Positions 1 to 13,708 of a stretch of 64,000 bases of DNA are shown here, in pieces. How positions within the stretch are numbered: the first letter of the stretch is position 1; every line of letters begins with the position of its first letter. The stretch is from Lateolabrax maculatus (taxonomy: Eukaryota; Chordata; Actinopteri; Acropomatiformes; Lateolabracidae). The notes under the pieces were generated by a model. It searched no databases, was not told where the DNA came from, and saw only the letters and a list, made by a program, of their open reading frames with translations. The position numbers were made by a program, and so were the translations under genes. The stretch spans positions 10,966,501-11,030,500 of the forward strand of contig CM062204.1 in NCBI GenBank assembly GCA_031216445.1. Direction: 5' to 3'.

Positions 1-387
1 AAGGAATTTGTACAGTGAAGAAAAAACAGGGAGAGACTGATAAAAGGGAAATGATCTTTGGGGAAAGGTTAAAACAGACCAAAGGATGGAGCGTCAGAGT
101 ATGGGACAGAGGTGGAGGTGAAAGTGTGGTCAGACTTACAGAAAAAAGGGATAAAAAGAGTAACGGCAGAGAGCGAGAGAGAGAGAAGGACGTTTAAAAA
201 AGAAAGAAAAGATAGAAGGGTAAAAATGAGAGGAGGAAAAAACGGGAAATCAGAGAGGAGTTGGAGGCTGGGTGGAGTGTTTTTAGGTGTCTGGCTGTAA
301 CAGCATGGGTCTCTCCCCTGACACCTCCACAACTTATCATCCCCGCATTCCTGCACAGGGACACTCCCCTGCCTACTGACACTCCAC

Positions 388-388
<1 letters not shown>

Positions 389-447
<59 letters not shown>
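389..447. repeat. (TG)n microsatellite
   Basis: Nearly uninterrupted TG repeat with one GG interruption near 415. Confidence 0.95.
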
Positions 448-448
<1 letters not shown>

Positions 449-537
449 CGTTTTAAGTGAAAGGGCACGTTGGCCTCCCTCTCCCAGGACATCTGGCTGC
501 AGAAAGAGGGTTTGTCTTAGACATGTTTATGTATGTA

Positions 538-541
<4 letters not shown>

Positions 542-569
<28 letters not shown>

Positions 570-603
570 AGATAGAGAGAGAGAGAGAGAGACAGAGAGA
601 GAG
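542..603. repeat. compound (TG)n-(GA)n microsatellite
   Basis: TG repeats to about 569 pass directly into GA repeats with CAGA interruptions. Confidence 0.93.
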
Positions 604-2137
604 CAGAAGAAAGAGAGAGAAATGAAAGCGAGGCACAAGAGAAAAGCAACAGACAAAGTAAGAAGGAAAGAAAGCAGTGTTGTGAGTGTTGTCACAAACA
701 CGATTTCCGTTCACCACCTTAGCAGGGCCTTAGGTTGTGGCAAAGAGTACAGAAAACATTTCAGGGATTTCCTGCCATTCAAAGAGCCCCTGAGTCCCCT
801 CTCCACTCCAACCTCGCATTCTGTTCACCTCCTTGAAGCTCTTGAAGTGTGGGGTGTGGCCACAGACCCTCGTTAATTCATTAAGGCATCCAGCCTGTGT
901 GTGTGTGGCAGGCCAGAGGAAGCTCCCTGTGAACTCTACTGATTACAGCAGAGGTGATGTGTGTTGTTACAGCAGCTTGGTAGACAATGCAATGTTATGC
1001 AATGACAAAGGTGGAACTATAGCCATCTCTGACCCTGCTTTTTGGTCAGAGTTTTAAGCCCAAATACTAACTGATTTTCATAAAATGTCACACAAATAAA
1101 ATAACTCCTTATAATACTTTCATGTTACCTATCAACCAAATAGAAAAAAAACCTACCTAAAGTTTTGTAGATGTTTGCATGCTAGTGTCTGTGCTTTTCA
1201 CGCTTTTGCCAAAGATAGTTTTGTGGAAGAAGAAACTGTATTGCATTGAGGAGTAACTACCCAAAAATGGTTACCAAAGTTACCAAAGGGACTTTAGAGT
1301 ATGATTTACGTGGGATTATAATGTGTAAATATGTGTTAAGTCATATAACTGTGTGACAGTTAATAGGAGATTTATGTCTTAGGTCTCTGTGACCCCGACA
1401 GCTTCAGTGTTTTACCTCCTCTCTCGGAGACAGCCTCTGAGTGTGGACTGCTGTGATTCTTTGAGTCACTGGCTGGCTGCTAACAACATGTGGCTTGTAC
1501 AGTCACCAGAGCCGGAGGGCACAAAAGCTCTGATGGAACCGCTGTTGGCACAACAGAGGGCCGGGGGAGCGGGTGGCTCTGTAAAGTTATCTCTTTGAAA
1601 GGAAAGTGTGTGTGTGTGTGTGCGGTTGTAACTACGGGGAGTGTGTGTTGTTTTACGAGCGCTCCTTACCATCTCAGCCGCCTATAGCTTTGCTTTTAGA
1701 CTGTGATTAATAGGAGCCTGAGACGGCCATCAGAGAAATGCAACTTTGCACAACTATTAAATGTTTGCTGTGCTCTGCAGGAGTGAGTGCAAAACCTCTT
1801 CTAATGTGATCAGTTTGTGTAAAACATTGCACAGTTTTATGTTTAGGCATGTAACGTACCTCAAATGAATATCTTTAAATTGTTTTGTGCACAAGAGCTA
1901 CATATATAGAATGCAGATAGATAATAAGATGCCACATTTAGTCTTGTGTTCTTAAATGAATATGTACAATCATACTTGAAAGTTGCAGCAGAGCTTTTGG
2001 CACTGAACTCATTTCTGGACATTGTCTTTTCTTTCTCAACCCTGCCTGACATACTGGTTCCATGGTCTATCCAATGTGTCTCTACGCATGAATTTGGGTT
2101 TTCAAACGTGTATATGTTTGTGTATATATGAGTGAAA

Positions 2138-2140
<3 letters not shown>

Positions 2141-2178
<38 letters not shown>
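2141..2178. repeat. (TG)n microsatellite
   Basis: Uninterrupted TG dinucleotides, about 19 units. Confidence 0.95.
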
Positions 2179-2179
<1 letters not shown>

Positions 2180-2339
2180 CAAGCCCCTGTGCCCTCCCCT
2201 GTCTCCACGCCTGGATGCTAACCGCTAGTGAAGGCTAGCCAATTATCCCCAATCAAGCTACCCTCTCTGGAACTGGCGCGAGAGGAAGCTCCCACTAGAG
2301 CTTATACTAGTCATTATGGGGCACATCCTGACATTAACT

Positions 2340-2470
2340 TTCTTCTTTTCCCTCCTTGACTTAATCTTTCTTTCTTTCCCTTTCTTTCTCTCTTTCTCCC
2401 CTTCTTTCTCCCTTCTCTCTTCCTCCTCTGCTCTGTCTCTCACTTTCTCTCACTTTCCCTCCCCCCTGCC
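2340..2470. repeat. pyrimidine-rich (CT/CTTT) low-complexity tract
   Basis: Almost pure pyrimidine on the + strand, with CTTT and TCTC units. Confidence 0.85.
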
Positions 2471-3193
2471 CCTAACTGAAGGCCTGATGCGGCCATTGCT
2501 GAAGCGGAGCAGCAATCAAACACGCAAACTAAAAGCACATGGGTGCTAATTCATGCCTTCCTAATAACGCATTAAGGAAATTTGGGGTTGATGATGGAGG
2601 CCATGCGTGACGTCCTTTGCAAAAGAAGAATGTCTGTTTTTGTGTGTCAACTGAAGATGCAGAATGCCTGGTGTTGCTTGAGAGAAAAGTGTGTGTGTAT
2701 GTGTGTGTGTTTGTGTGTGTGTGTGCCTAAAGGGAATAAGGCAGGGAGGCAGTGAATTCGGGGAAATGTCACCCCCACACACACTTCTCCTCCCCTCTAG
2801 AGACTGAGAGACAGATTGGACTGGAATCAACTCAGGTAACTTACCCGCATAGAGACAGTGATTACCTCTCTCCCTCTGCCTGTATTTCTTTTACCCTTTC
2901 AGGTCTTTTCGTAAACTTCCTAAAATCTTTGCTCCGGGACCCAATTTGCAGTCCTCAGTCCTGTTCAGTCAGAGAGCTCCACGTGTTTGATGTGAACTGT
3001 AGGGTGACATTGACTTGTCTGTGCTCAGCCAGATCAGCAGGCAGCCAGAGAGAGAGACCGGGCAAGGTGTGGTGCCTGTAGGTGATCCACTTCATTCTGC
3101 TCCTGTCTTGTCGTGACAGGACCAGCATTAAATGGAAAGAGGCAGTGACGGAGCAGTGACGGGCCCAACCCTCCACCCTTCCCCTGGGTGTCT

Positions 3194-3196
<3 letters not shown>

Positions 3197-3245
<49 letters not shown>
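3197..3245. repeat. (TG)n microsatellite
   Basis: Uninterrupted TG dinucleotides, about 24 units. Confidence 0.95.
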
Positions 3246-3247
<2 letters not shown>

Positions 3248-4251
3248 AAGCCAGCATACAAGCTTCCATTTGCATTTTTCTGTCTCTCATTGGGACCTGA
3301 CAACTGAATGGCATTTTAATGACACTTTTTCCCACTGCTCATCAAGCAGTCGCCATGTTATTTTAATGACAGTTGTAGCTGTGCGCAATAAAATGCACTT
3401 TCATTTAATTTCCATATATAGTACTCATGTGTCAAAGAGCAGGGCACACGTGAAAAGCTACACACTTCAAATCAGCTTATCAATCATCACACCGTTTTGA
3501 AATTCTCACCTCATGTAAATGTCATAGAGGGTTACATTCTGCACCAATCCACTCTTACATGTGAAGTCAATGAAAAGGTGAGAGCCATTAAAGCAGATGA
3601 GAGCTGATAAAAACACTTCCTTTCTATGTGTGCCATTCAATGTGCACTTCAGATGCAGCCTCATTTCTCATAGTGATCATACACGTGTGCATGCTTGTGG
3701 TTTGCATGCAGCAAATGTTTGAAGATAAGGTTTTGTCTCTCTCTGTATTTCAAGCCAATTAGGTGTGTCTTTTAACAGAGATTTGGAGTATAAGTTGAAC
3801 ATCAGCTCCCTTCATCGTTGAAAGGCACATCTCAAATTAGTGAGCACCCCCCCAGCCCCACCCTCGCCTAGCCTATCACCATCTTCCCCTCCTTTGCTCC
3901 TGTGAAGACACAGAGGCCCCTTGGGCCTTGAAATGTCTCCACACGCTGGAAATTGAATCAAACGGCATCAATCAGGACACCCTTTTTTCCTCCCCCCATT
4001 TCACTCCTCTTCCTCTTCCCTTTCTTTTTTTTTGTCTGTGTTCGGTGTGTCTAAGCAGTCTTCCAGGGTATATTAACAGAACCACTAGGAAGCACAACTG
4101 CATCTGAAGTAAAGCAGCAATACTATGAAGGATATTTTTTAAGGCTGCTGATGCTTTGAATTAGTGTTCGTACACCTGAGTCAGATTACAGGCAGCAGTT
4201 TTTTATCTGAAGTATTCTATTGGCCAAATATCTTATAAACCCCATCCCGCT

Positions 4252-4299
4252 GACACACACACACACACACACACACAGACACACACAGACACACACACA
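4252..4299. repeat. (AC)n microsatellite with AGAC interruptions
   Basis: AC repeat interrupted twice by AGAC. Confidence 0.93.
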
Positions 4300-7200
4300 G
4301 TGATATTATTATCCTCCTCTTCTGTGGCTCTGTGCTGTAAAATGAGTTTGCCCCAACTCCATTAAAACCCGCGCCAGCCTCTCCCCTGACGCTGCCGCCC
4401 TATTTGCATGTGCTAGTGAGCCACTCCACGGAACAAAGGATCTCCTCTCTTCCTCCTCTCCTCCTTCACTCCGTCCCACTGGAATGTGCGATAAGTGGGC
4501 AGATGACATTCACGGAGAAAGACTGCAATAAAGTGACTCTCCCTCCATCTCCTTCTCTCCCCTTCTCTCTCCCTCTATGACTCCCTCATCTCTGTGCCAC
4601 CCCATCAGAGGCAGAAAGGGGATATTGCGAATGACACGGGCAAATCAGCAGTAAATGGGCACTAATTTGATTGACATCTGGGCTGCTGTCACAGAGGCAG
4701 GCGAGGACAGGCCCCAGCCAGCAGACAGCGAGCGGCGTTTACCCAGTGCACAAAAAGCCAGCTTTCAACTAAATCACTTCTCGTCCGGTGGGCCCTGCCT
4801 CCTCGTCCCTCTCTCCCTTTCCTTCACTCCTCCAGTATCTCCCTCCCCACCTCCTGCCACCCACCACCGACCGTCTTGCCAGATTCTAATTGCGTGTGTC
4901 CTTCCTCTCAGTGCAATTTTCCCATTACCGCCACAAGAGCAGCCGCGCAGCTCATCTGAAGCGAGGTTGTCTCCGAAATATGTACCTCCAGGTTAACCCT
5001 TCGCTAGCTTTACAGTCTCCTGCAAACACAGGCGGCACAGTGGAGTGGGACAGCGTATATGCTGGAATGGCATCAGAATCAGTTTTTCACAATAAAGACG
5101 GACTGTTCTAAATTTGTTTGTTTTTTGTTGCATAGATGTCAATACTGTAACGCTATCCATTGTTAACAAAATAAATCAGGATGTGTTTTAAAAATCAAAG
5201 TCTAACTTCTTTGCTTTCTTTTTTTACATGTGATTCTGCTGCCGTCTCCGCGTTCCGAAGGTAAGTTTCTCTTCTCTGTTTTTGTTCTCCCTACAGACAC
5301 GTAAGTGATGGGGCCTCAGAGGTCACCACTGTTAGCTGCCATTCTAGGTGTGGCATGGCTCAAAGGCGCCAACATGCATGTTGACTTACAGGCCATTCAT
5401 TCATCTCCAGTCACAATCAAAACGTATTTAATTCAGAGCACCAAGTCTCTCTCTGTGTCTCTCTATCTCTAATTCCCCAAATCTCTTTCTCTCGGTTTCT
5501 CTCTTTTCCCCCCACTTTTATATTTATGTCTGTGATGTTGGATTGTGCCAACAGCAAAGCCCAGGGCAAACAGCAGAGGCACCCATGGCAATGAAATGCT
5601 AATAAGTGCTGTGTCATTTCAACACACACAATTCACAAAGGTGTTTTCTGTGTGTGCATGCATGCACAGGCATGTGAATGTGTTTGTGTGGGCGCATGCA
5701 GCTGTGCATAAGTGAAATGTCATTGTGCAAGTAAAACAATATATAAAGTTATACATATTAACTCACTTTTTAAAACCAGTTCTCCCTCAACACCAGGTTT
5801 GTGCGGATGCATTGAGCACTACAGGTCTTTGCACTGGTGAAGTGTCATTTTCCTCAGACACAGAGTTTTTTTTCTCCTCTCCTTTGTGTAGTAGTCTGTT
5901 TAGTAATTTGGTGACTTGCAAAGGTGAGAAGAGATATGCACTTTGAAATTTGTCACTGGCAATACAGCAAGGCATAGCAACCTTGGTGTAAAAATGTACC
6001 ACATTTTGTGTCATCCACATTAAATCTGACTGCAGTGAAACACGCAGTGCAGTGTACACTTATGTCACTGGAAGCTCATCCATTCAATGATTTTGCTTGT
6101 CTGTTTCACTTTCATCATGCATTCTTAAAGCAGCATACACTTCTAAGTTAGTAAAAATACAGGTTTCTTTTGATACTGGCAATTACATCAGCAAAGCATT
6201 GATTCTTACCAGCATCCGTCACTTACAACAGCTTGTTTGCCATTTCTCCTTCTGTTGGTTAACTCCTTATACGCCCATCTGAAGGCAGCAGGTAATGTTT
6301 TCGGCATCTAATCTGACTGATATACTTTGCCAACGTGCAATCATGCACATCAGCTCCAGAGATTAAATCAAGCACAACACCACCAGGTTGATGCAAAATG
6401 ACAATTCAAACTTCTGCAAAGAAGTTGGAATATTTTACCAGCAGATACAATGTCAGTCATTAGGAGGGTTAGAGACAATCTTAGTACTGCTATGAACACA
6501 CACAGTTTTCGGAGATACATGAAAAACCTGAAGACAATTAAAACTTCTCTCTCAGTTCTACATCACTGAACCTTCTCAGTACTACCCATTCCCACGAATC
6601 CTCTGTCCACATCTTTATCCAAAAATACCCGACAGAGAAGGAGATGAAGCTCCATGCTTCATCGCCTTCCTTCCAACATATCTGGCAACAAGTAGCACCT
6701 GAAGCATCATTTTTCATTGCATTAGTAGTACAGTACACCTGAAGCTTTAATAATTCACATGGTGGTAGTACGGAATCATGCCTACTAAACAAAAAAAATA
6801 TTTTTTGTGAATCTTAAACAGGATGATAATGGGAATAATCAGTTTATGTACACAGTTAATTAAAGGCTTTGCAATACATTTGCACATACATTTACATGTC
6901 AGGTACAACTATGGCACGATTAAATATAAATGTAGAATATTGTTACAATAACTGGAATGTACTATTCCTATTATAGTGCACATTAATTATTACGTATAAG
7001 CCTGCTTAAACCTTGAGTGCATATTTTATTTCCAAGAGAATGAATCACACTTACTAAACTTTACCTGTATTTTAGATCTTGAAATCACTTATGTGTAACC
7101 ACAGAGGAGCACTGACTGGCCTCTGCCTCGTGGCATTAGCCCCGACATTGCCCTGCAAAGCTGACATTGTTTATCACTATTTACAGTATATACTAGTTTA

Positions 7201-7327
7201 CTATCACACTATGCAGTAATACAGTACATATCTTATGTGTTCTGAGTGCAGGGAGCACAGAATGGGGGTGGCATTGGGGACTCTTTGCCTTGGGGCCAAA
7301 CCTGCACTAGATGAAGGAAACAACTCT

Positions 7328-7358
<31 letters not shown>

Positions 7359-7363
7359 CACAC
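7328..7363. repeat. (AC)n-(AT)n compound microsatellite
   Basis: AC repeats followed by ATATAT and more AC. Confidence 0.9.
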
Positions 7364-8036
7364 GCGCCATTAAAGAAAAAAAAAACATGTTTTCGCTTTG
7401 TAAAAAACTTTGCTCAGCATATTGAATAGTCCGGATTTTTTTTCCTCCAAGAGAGGTGGAAAATATAAATCTGTGATGTGAGCTAGTGAGAAAACTGTGG
7501 TAGTCTAAAGAAGCCACCCCTGGCCCTTAATGGCTTCTCAACAATAATTGCTACTCTTCCTTCTCTGTTCCTATTCACTACTACATGACATGCTTTTGCT
7601 GGAGCCACTACTGTGCATGTCCACATCCTAGTTCTAGTCAAAGCATCTCTGAGGAGCATTGTGCTTTACAGGTAATGCTCTAATAGAGAGGGTCCAGGTA
7701 AAGATGGGACTCTGAAAAGGAAGGTCTTTTTTGCTGCCTCAGTCTGTTTCTTGCACTCTAACACATTTCTTTAGCTTTCTCGTCACCCTCTCCCTTACTC
7801 TCTTGGCTGCAAACCTGTGTTGATGTTAGAGGCTCTTAACGTGTGAAGGGCCACGTTTCTTATGTCTACTCTTCAGATTACCCAGAAGTACACCTAACTG
7901 TCTGGGTATGCATATATTTTGGGGGATTTTTCCGTTTTCTTGATAAAGTTCTGACCCTTATACCCTCGTCACACAACGAAACAGCCTACTTGTTTAACAG
8001 CCCGTGTCACTGTAAGGGTCCTTATACTTATGTGAT

Positions 8037-8049
8037 GTGTGTGTGTGTG

Positions 8050-8079
<30 letters not shown>
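8037..8079. repeat. (TG)n microsatellite
   Basis: TG repeat with one TT interruption near 8050. Confidence 0.93.
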
Positions 8080-8080
<1 letters not shown>

Positions 8081-9718
8081 CGTGACAGAGACAGGAAAAG
8101 AGAACGAGAAAGAGAGAGACAGGGATGAATGGAGAGTCTCACAGGTCCTCCAACCCAGCCAGGTTAATGGAAACCATTATCACACACAGCCTGTACAATC
8201 AGAGCCTCTCTCCCTCTCTAAGGAAGGCACTTTGTCACACACTCACGCACACCCAAACACACACGCACAAAATATATTTGTGCCATATTCTTCAGCCTTC
8301 CCTACTTGTTTCGCTTCCTAATGCACAAGTTGTTCCTCGGCCTGTGCAGGAAAGGCTAATTGTTTTAGCATGTAGCTGCCGCTCTTGTTTCGAGCACTAA
8401 GAAACACTGGGGGTCATTTTACTGAGATGAGTCAGTAGGCTATAAGGCTTGACTCAAATCTCCCTGCCTCCTCTTTTGTTCTGCTCATCGGGCTTTTTTT
8501 TTTTTTTTTTTCAGCTTCCTGAACCTGAAAATGCTTTCATATCTAGCAGCAAACGTGGCCCCACAAACAGTTTTTCTTTAAAAAAAAAAAAAAAAAAGAA
8601 GAGGAACAAACGCTGCAGTGACACAGATTTGCCTGCTACATTTGCTGCGAGGCACAAGGCTGCATCAAACATTTAGCAATATGTGAGGAACACTTAAAAG
8701 AGCCTAACAGTTGTTTGCTGTGGTAAAATTTTGGACAGTTTCCGTGCCACTGAGCAAAGTGTGTAAAAAAGTGGAGCGATTCTTTTGAACAAGAAACATG
8801 CGATCTTCCCACAGTGGCTTGATTGCTGAAGGCACAGAGAGGTGAAATTTATCCAGTCTATCTCTGAATGTGTATTTAAGAATGTCTGCATGGTACTGAA
8901 TTGGTGATTCACTGTATAAAGTCACAGTGAAACCAAGACTTCTAAAATTACTGTAAGGAAACTTAATTCCATTAATTCACACTTTTATGAGGGTATAGGA
9001 GGATTGTTTCCCTTATTTGATGGCAACAGCAGAGAGGTGACAGCAAATGAGGGGAGAGAGAGAAGAGGGATGACACCCCTCGCACTGAACACAAATTCCC
9101 TAAAAATCTGGCCCTACACATGTTGGTCAATATTTGTGCAGAAAGGTATGGTAAATAAAAGACATGTAATTGTTTATTTAATATTTATGCTCTTAACACC
9201 CTATAATCAACCCCATTTGCCCAAGACCGTTATGGGTTAACTGTCGCCATCTTGGCAGACTTAGCCCAGCCAAGTGATGAGCCATGAGCATGGTTGGTTT
9301 ACTGACACCAGCAAATTGGGCACCTGCCATAAGGGCCCCAGAACTCTAGGGGCCTTGAAAGAAAAAAAAATATTTGTGCTAGTTCGTGGTAATTTGATTA
9401 TTGGGAAAATATTGAGATTATGCACTAAAAAAGCACAATGCCAGCTGACATGACGAGTGCTTTATGATGGGTCCTGCTTTATTTTCTTATCTTAAAGCAT
9501 GGACTTATCCTTGTGTGCCTTGCCTTCCTAAAGTACTTTGTGTTTAATCAAATTACCACACAGCAGACCTGGGGCCAGGTTTTACCCCAGTATAAGAATA
9601 GAGTTGAGGGTGGGAGGAAAGGGGGGTTAACGGGGCCCAGCAACTAATTATTGCCACGGGGCCCCCGTAACAGGATAATCCGGTCATAGCTTTGATAATG
9701 AACTGGAAAGGTAGTGTA

Positions 9719-10052
9719 TAGCCCCTTTCACACGTAAAGTCTGGACAATGTGTGGACAATCAGCTCTGGAATATGTGCGGACTTGCCCTTTCACACATGC
9801 AGCATGCAGGCTGATTTTATCCAGTGTGAGCTGGATTTATAAGATACATCGGCTGTGGATGAGGGCATCCGATTGCTGGAAGTTAACATGCCCACTCGCT
9901 CGCCGTGAATTGTCCAGACAATTACCTGCTGCATTCACACATGGGCTCACCCTCACATTGTTGGTAGCTGGCTGATTAAAGTCCATTTAAAGTCCGTGTC
10001 CGGAAAATGTCCGGACAATTTCAGGGTAGCAGTGCCTGTGTGAAAGGGGCTA
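9719..10052. mobile_element. 334-bp non-autonomous DNA transposon (MITE-like) with 15-bp terminal inverted repeats
   Basis: The left end TAGCCCCTTTCACAC (9719-9733) is perfectly inverted at the right end as GTGTGAAAGGGGCTA (10038-10052). If the outermost TA is the target duplication, the inverted repeat proper is 13 bp (GCCCCTTTCACAC). A second direct copy of the end motif, GCCCTTTCACAC, sits at 9785-9796. Motifs GGACAAT and TCCGGACAAT recur subterminally. No transposase frame is present. The ends define a class II element; the superfamily is not assigned, though a TA duplication would fit several. Confidence 0.7.
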
Positions 10053-10489
10053 TGTGTTTTTATATAAGGGAAACAGTTATGACAGTTGCCCTGCCATGCT
10101 GGAAAAGCTTCTTGGGAGCTGTAGTTTTTTGAATGCAAAGAAATTAACATGTTAAAATCACACAGGGTTCAAATAATAATAGTACGTTCTGAATATAATT
10201 ATTTATCTTAGTATATGGACCGTAAACCTCAGTTTGAATATTTTAAACTGATGAAAGAAAACCTCAGTGAGAGACTACACTGATGCACAAGTTACATAGG
10301 GACTTTAAGGGCTCTGTAGCTGTGTGTGTCTTGTTGAAAACATTTTTGCGCGCTTCAGTGTCCAGCTCCCTAACTGTAAGCAGCATGTGTGTTTGTGTAT
10401 GGACATATGCCACTGTCTCTGTGTTGATCCTGTTTCAATCAGAGAGGGGTTGACCTATCACAAAAGCCACAATGTTGCATTGTAAAAAA

Positions 10490-10528
10490 AACACACGCGC
10501 ACACACACACACACACTCACACACACGT
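10490..10528. repeat. (CA)n microsatellite
   Basis: CA repeat with CG and CT interruptions. Confidence 0.88.
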
Positions 10529-11905
10529 TGAGCAGTAACCCTGCGTTCCCCTGTAAACAGTTTACAGTGCCTTCTCTCTCCCTTATGCAGACACAGGCCA
10601 AAGCGTCAGTGTTGTGTTCAGCTAATCCCATTGTTTAGGCTTTGTTGGCGGCCTCTAGTTAGGACTGTGCATGACCTGAGGGAAAAAGTGTTTCGTTTGT
10701 GTGTGTGCATGTTTGGATATGTCACATACATTATGGACCCCCTCTTTAGCTCCCCGCCCTGCACTAATCTTCATCTATATCATTCTTGTAGGTTTATTTG
10801 GGTTCTGTCTCTCCTCTGTGAATCCCTCAGCTCCTCCTCAACCCTATTTGTTTAGCTGAGCTTGTGCTTGTTTTCTTGTCGTTCTCCCCTTGATTGAGGT
10901 TGACCCAGCCATCTTCACAACCTCACAGTATACACATGCAAACATACTGAGAGCTCCTGACTGTGTGTATAAGACACTGTGTGGTTTTGGCTTGCTTTGT
11001 GTAGCAACGGCCCAAGGTAGGAAATGCTGTTTAGATTAAGTGCGTTCTGATGTCCTCTCAAGCCTTGTTCCTGCTGGATCACAACCCGTTCATACCACAA
11101 ACCTCTCTAACACTACATGCGGAAACACCAGTGGTTTAGGGTTAGGCATAGGACAGTGGAGGTTTCTGTTGTAGGATTTTACTAACCTCTTACCACATCC
11201 TCTGTGTGACTCTGTGACTTCAACTGAAGGAAAATGATTACCTTTGGTGGGGAATACATTAATTTGAGAAAAATAAGCATGTTTTTTGTGTCTATGCCAC
11301 TGTTTAGCTGTTAATCCCTTGTTGTAGATATGTTTTATTATCACATACATTTTTTTTCCCCTACATTTTTCTTTTGTTTACAGGTTGCACTCTAAACAGC
11401 TCAAGTGAAAGCTTGTTTTATATACGTGTGGGTTTTGAACCAGATTTTTCATTTGATTTCCTTAGAGGTGTTCACAACTGCCAAATACTGAAGTCCAGCC
11501 AACTAGGGCACCTAAATAACAGCTATCAGAAATAAAGAGCTGACATGTGATGCCTGCTCAATGTTTTAATAGTGGAGAAAAGGAAAAATCTTTGTCCATA
11601 AAGTCAGTGTGGCCTCCTTATTTTCTCTCAACAGGCAGTCCTTAGCTGTGAGTGTTTCCACTTAATCATCTCTGCTGGTAAAGGAGAAGAAAATATAGAT
11701 TTTCACTGATAGATTTGTTGAAATAAATGCCTGTTTGTGTGGTTGTTTTACCCTGAATTAAAAAAAGTAACTGCAAATGTTCTGCTAGTTGCTATATTTA
11801 TTACACCTTTTTTTCTCAAAATAAATCTTGTGAAACACCAATCTGCATCAGATTAATTAATTTATTTCAAGAAAACTCTTGATTTTAAATAATCAAACCA
11901 ATCTT

Positions 11906-12150
11906 TAAGGAGCACTCCAGCAATTTAATATGTAATTTCAGTGCTGTTGAGAGACTCACAGAAAACAGATTTTAAAAGGAAAATGGTTTCAGCAGAGACT
12001 GAGATATCCTGACTTTTAGTCACTTCCACTGCACTTTCTTTTGACAATTTTGAGACTCAAATCCAAGCAGAGATAACCCTGATGACATCATGAGGGTAAT
12101 TTTCTCAGACTAAAAAAAGCTCCTGCAGCACCAAAACTCATAATACAACA
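11906..12150. repeat. possible interspersed repeat beginning TAAGGAGCACTCC
   Basis: TAAGGAGCACTCCAGCAATTT at 11906 and GATGACATCATGAGGGTAATTTTCTCAGAC near 12081 resemble landmarks of short repeats I recall from other fish loci. The right end, AGCTCCTGCAGCACC, is loosely inverted to the left end. There is no second copy in the window, so this rests on recollection. Confidence 0.25.
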
Positions 12151-13708
12151 TTATATTATTTATATAATATTTTGTCTCAGGTTTTGTAGTACTTCTCAAG
12201 ACGAGTATCGTCACACTTCATGGGCAGCACACTGCAAAATGTTTTATTATTACAACAGCAACAGAAAAAGTGTGATGTGATGTGATCAGCAAGAAGCTGC
12301 AGAGACACCTCCCCTGCACTTGTCTCAGTGGTCCCAGCATCATTACAAGCACCACCGCGGTACACTGCCTTATCTACTGTGGCAGCTGATATAGTGACAG
12401 CCACTCCTCCAGGACAGACACACACACTTACACACACATACCCACACAATGCTCAATGCCATACCCAGAGCACTCACCAATCTACAGCAGTTTTCCCTGT
12501 GTGTCCTCTTCTTTGAGGCCGCAGTGTAGATTAAGTGTGAGGTGGCAGAGGGAGGATAGGGTGGATAGTTATTTTTGATATCTGCAATCTTTAATGTTTA
12601 TGCTCAGATAATGAAATATAATGTCACATCTGAGCTTCCCTAAAGATCCGATCAAGTCAGGAGAGGGCAGTCAAGTCTTTCTGTCTGTTGTTTTGTAATT
12701 TACAGGCACACCTGCGCACCATACATGGGCCTACATGCACACTGGTGTTCTGCCATTCAGTGGAAATCTTCAACTAAGCTCAGTCGATTTAGTCACACAG
12801 GCTCACAGTCATTTAAAATTACTGCTCAGGTGGGAACCAGGGATGTGTGGGTGAGTGTGTGTGTCTTTCTGTGTGTGTGTGTGTGTGTCTAAGGCAGATT
12901 GTGTGACTTCATTCATTTTAGTGGCTGAAAGCATAACCCACACCTGTTCAACTTGTCATGCTAACGTTCCCAAGTGGTCTTAGTCACATTAACGCTTTGA
13001 ACCTCAAGCGCACACACACAGTCCATCTGCTATTTAAACTCCAGTAGAACCCAGTAAAGTTAAGATTCATTTTTATGTAGTTGGCTCTTTTGCTTTCCAT
13101 GTTCAAGGCCCTGCGCTGCTATGTGCTTTTGCACCTGGTAAAGTGGCTATAACTGGTTTAAATGGCAAACCTGATTTCCTCTTTAAATTACTCCGATTCA
13201 AAACTCTCTGCTTACCTGCTCCTTCTCTTTCAAGCAGCCTATTCAATTATTATGCTTTATTTCCATTGTCTTTCTTTCAGCCCGTGTCCTTCATTCTCTC
13301 TGAGCTCTGTGTATGAAATGATGTAAGTCGATTTATGATATGTATGGAGAAATGGGAAAAGGATTTTTTTCTCTGTTGTTGACACGAGAGGTAGTGCGTG
13401 ACAGTCTAATGTAGCCACAACCACATGTGGTTACATATGCCAAATACTGTATGTTTTCTTTTAGCAGCGGAGCAGAGGATGACTATTGTTGCCCCTTTCA
13501 GACCCACTCCTATTAATCATGAGTGTGGGTGGGATGTCTGTGGGTGTGTATGTGTTGCTGAGGAAGAGTACACGTAATACTCACTTTGAGGTGAGGGAAC
13601 CTGTAAACAGAAACGATAAAAAAGACACGCACACCCCAGTGTCCTATAGGATGGGTGCTGCATCAAAAAACAGAAACAGTTCCAAATGTTTCCCGTTGCA
13701 AAGATTTA

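Larger units (their letters stand above)
1..9718. other. non-coding upstream sequence with simple repeats
   Basis: No gene or exon is supported. Contents: a purine-rich start (1-290), TG tracts near 389-447, 542-569, 2141-2178 and 3197-3245, and CT-rich DNA (2340-2470). CA tracts lie at 4252-4299 and 7328-7363. Unique-looking stretches lie at 4310-4500 (with an ATTTGCAT octamer) and 4640-4770. AT-rich DNA fills 5720-7240. Poly-T (8491-8511) and poly-A (8579-8597) flank about 70 bp. Around 9310-9700 are GGGGCCC-containing fragments that look like an old repeat I cannot name. Confidence 0.5.
10053..13708. other. non-coding sequence, AT-rich, few repeats
   Basis: No coding signal is seen. It holds a CA tract (about 10490-10528), the possible repeat at 11906-12150, short CA/TG tracts at 12418-12446 and 12850-12889, and otherwise unique AT-rich sequence. 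Confidence 0.5.

Noticed and set aside
5236..5265. CGTTCCGAAG|GTAAGT donor-like site
   Set aside because: No acceptor with AG at a sensible distance and no coding signal upstream.
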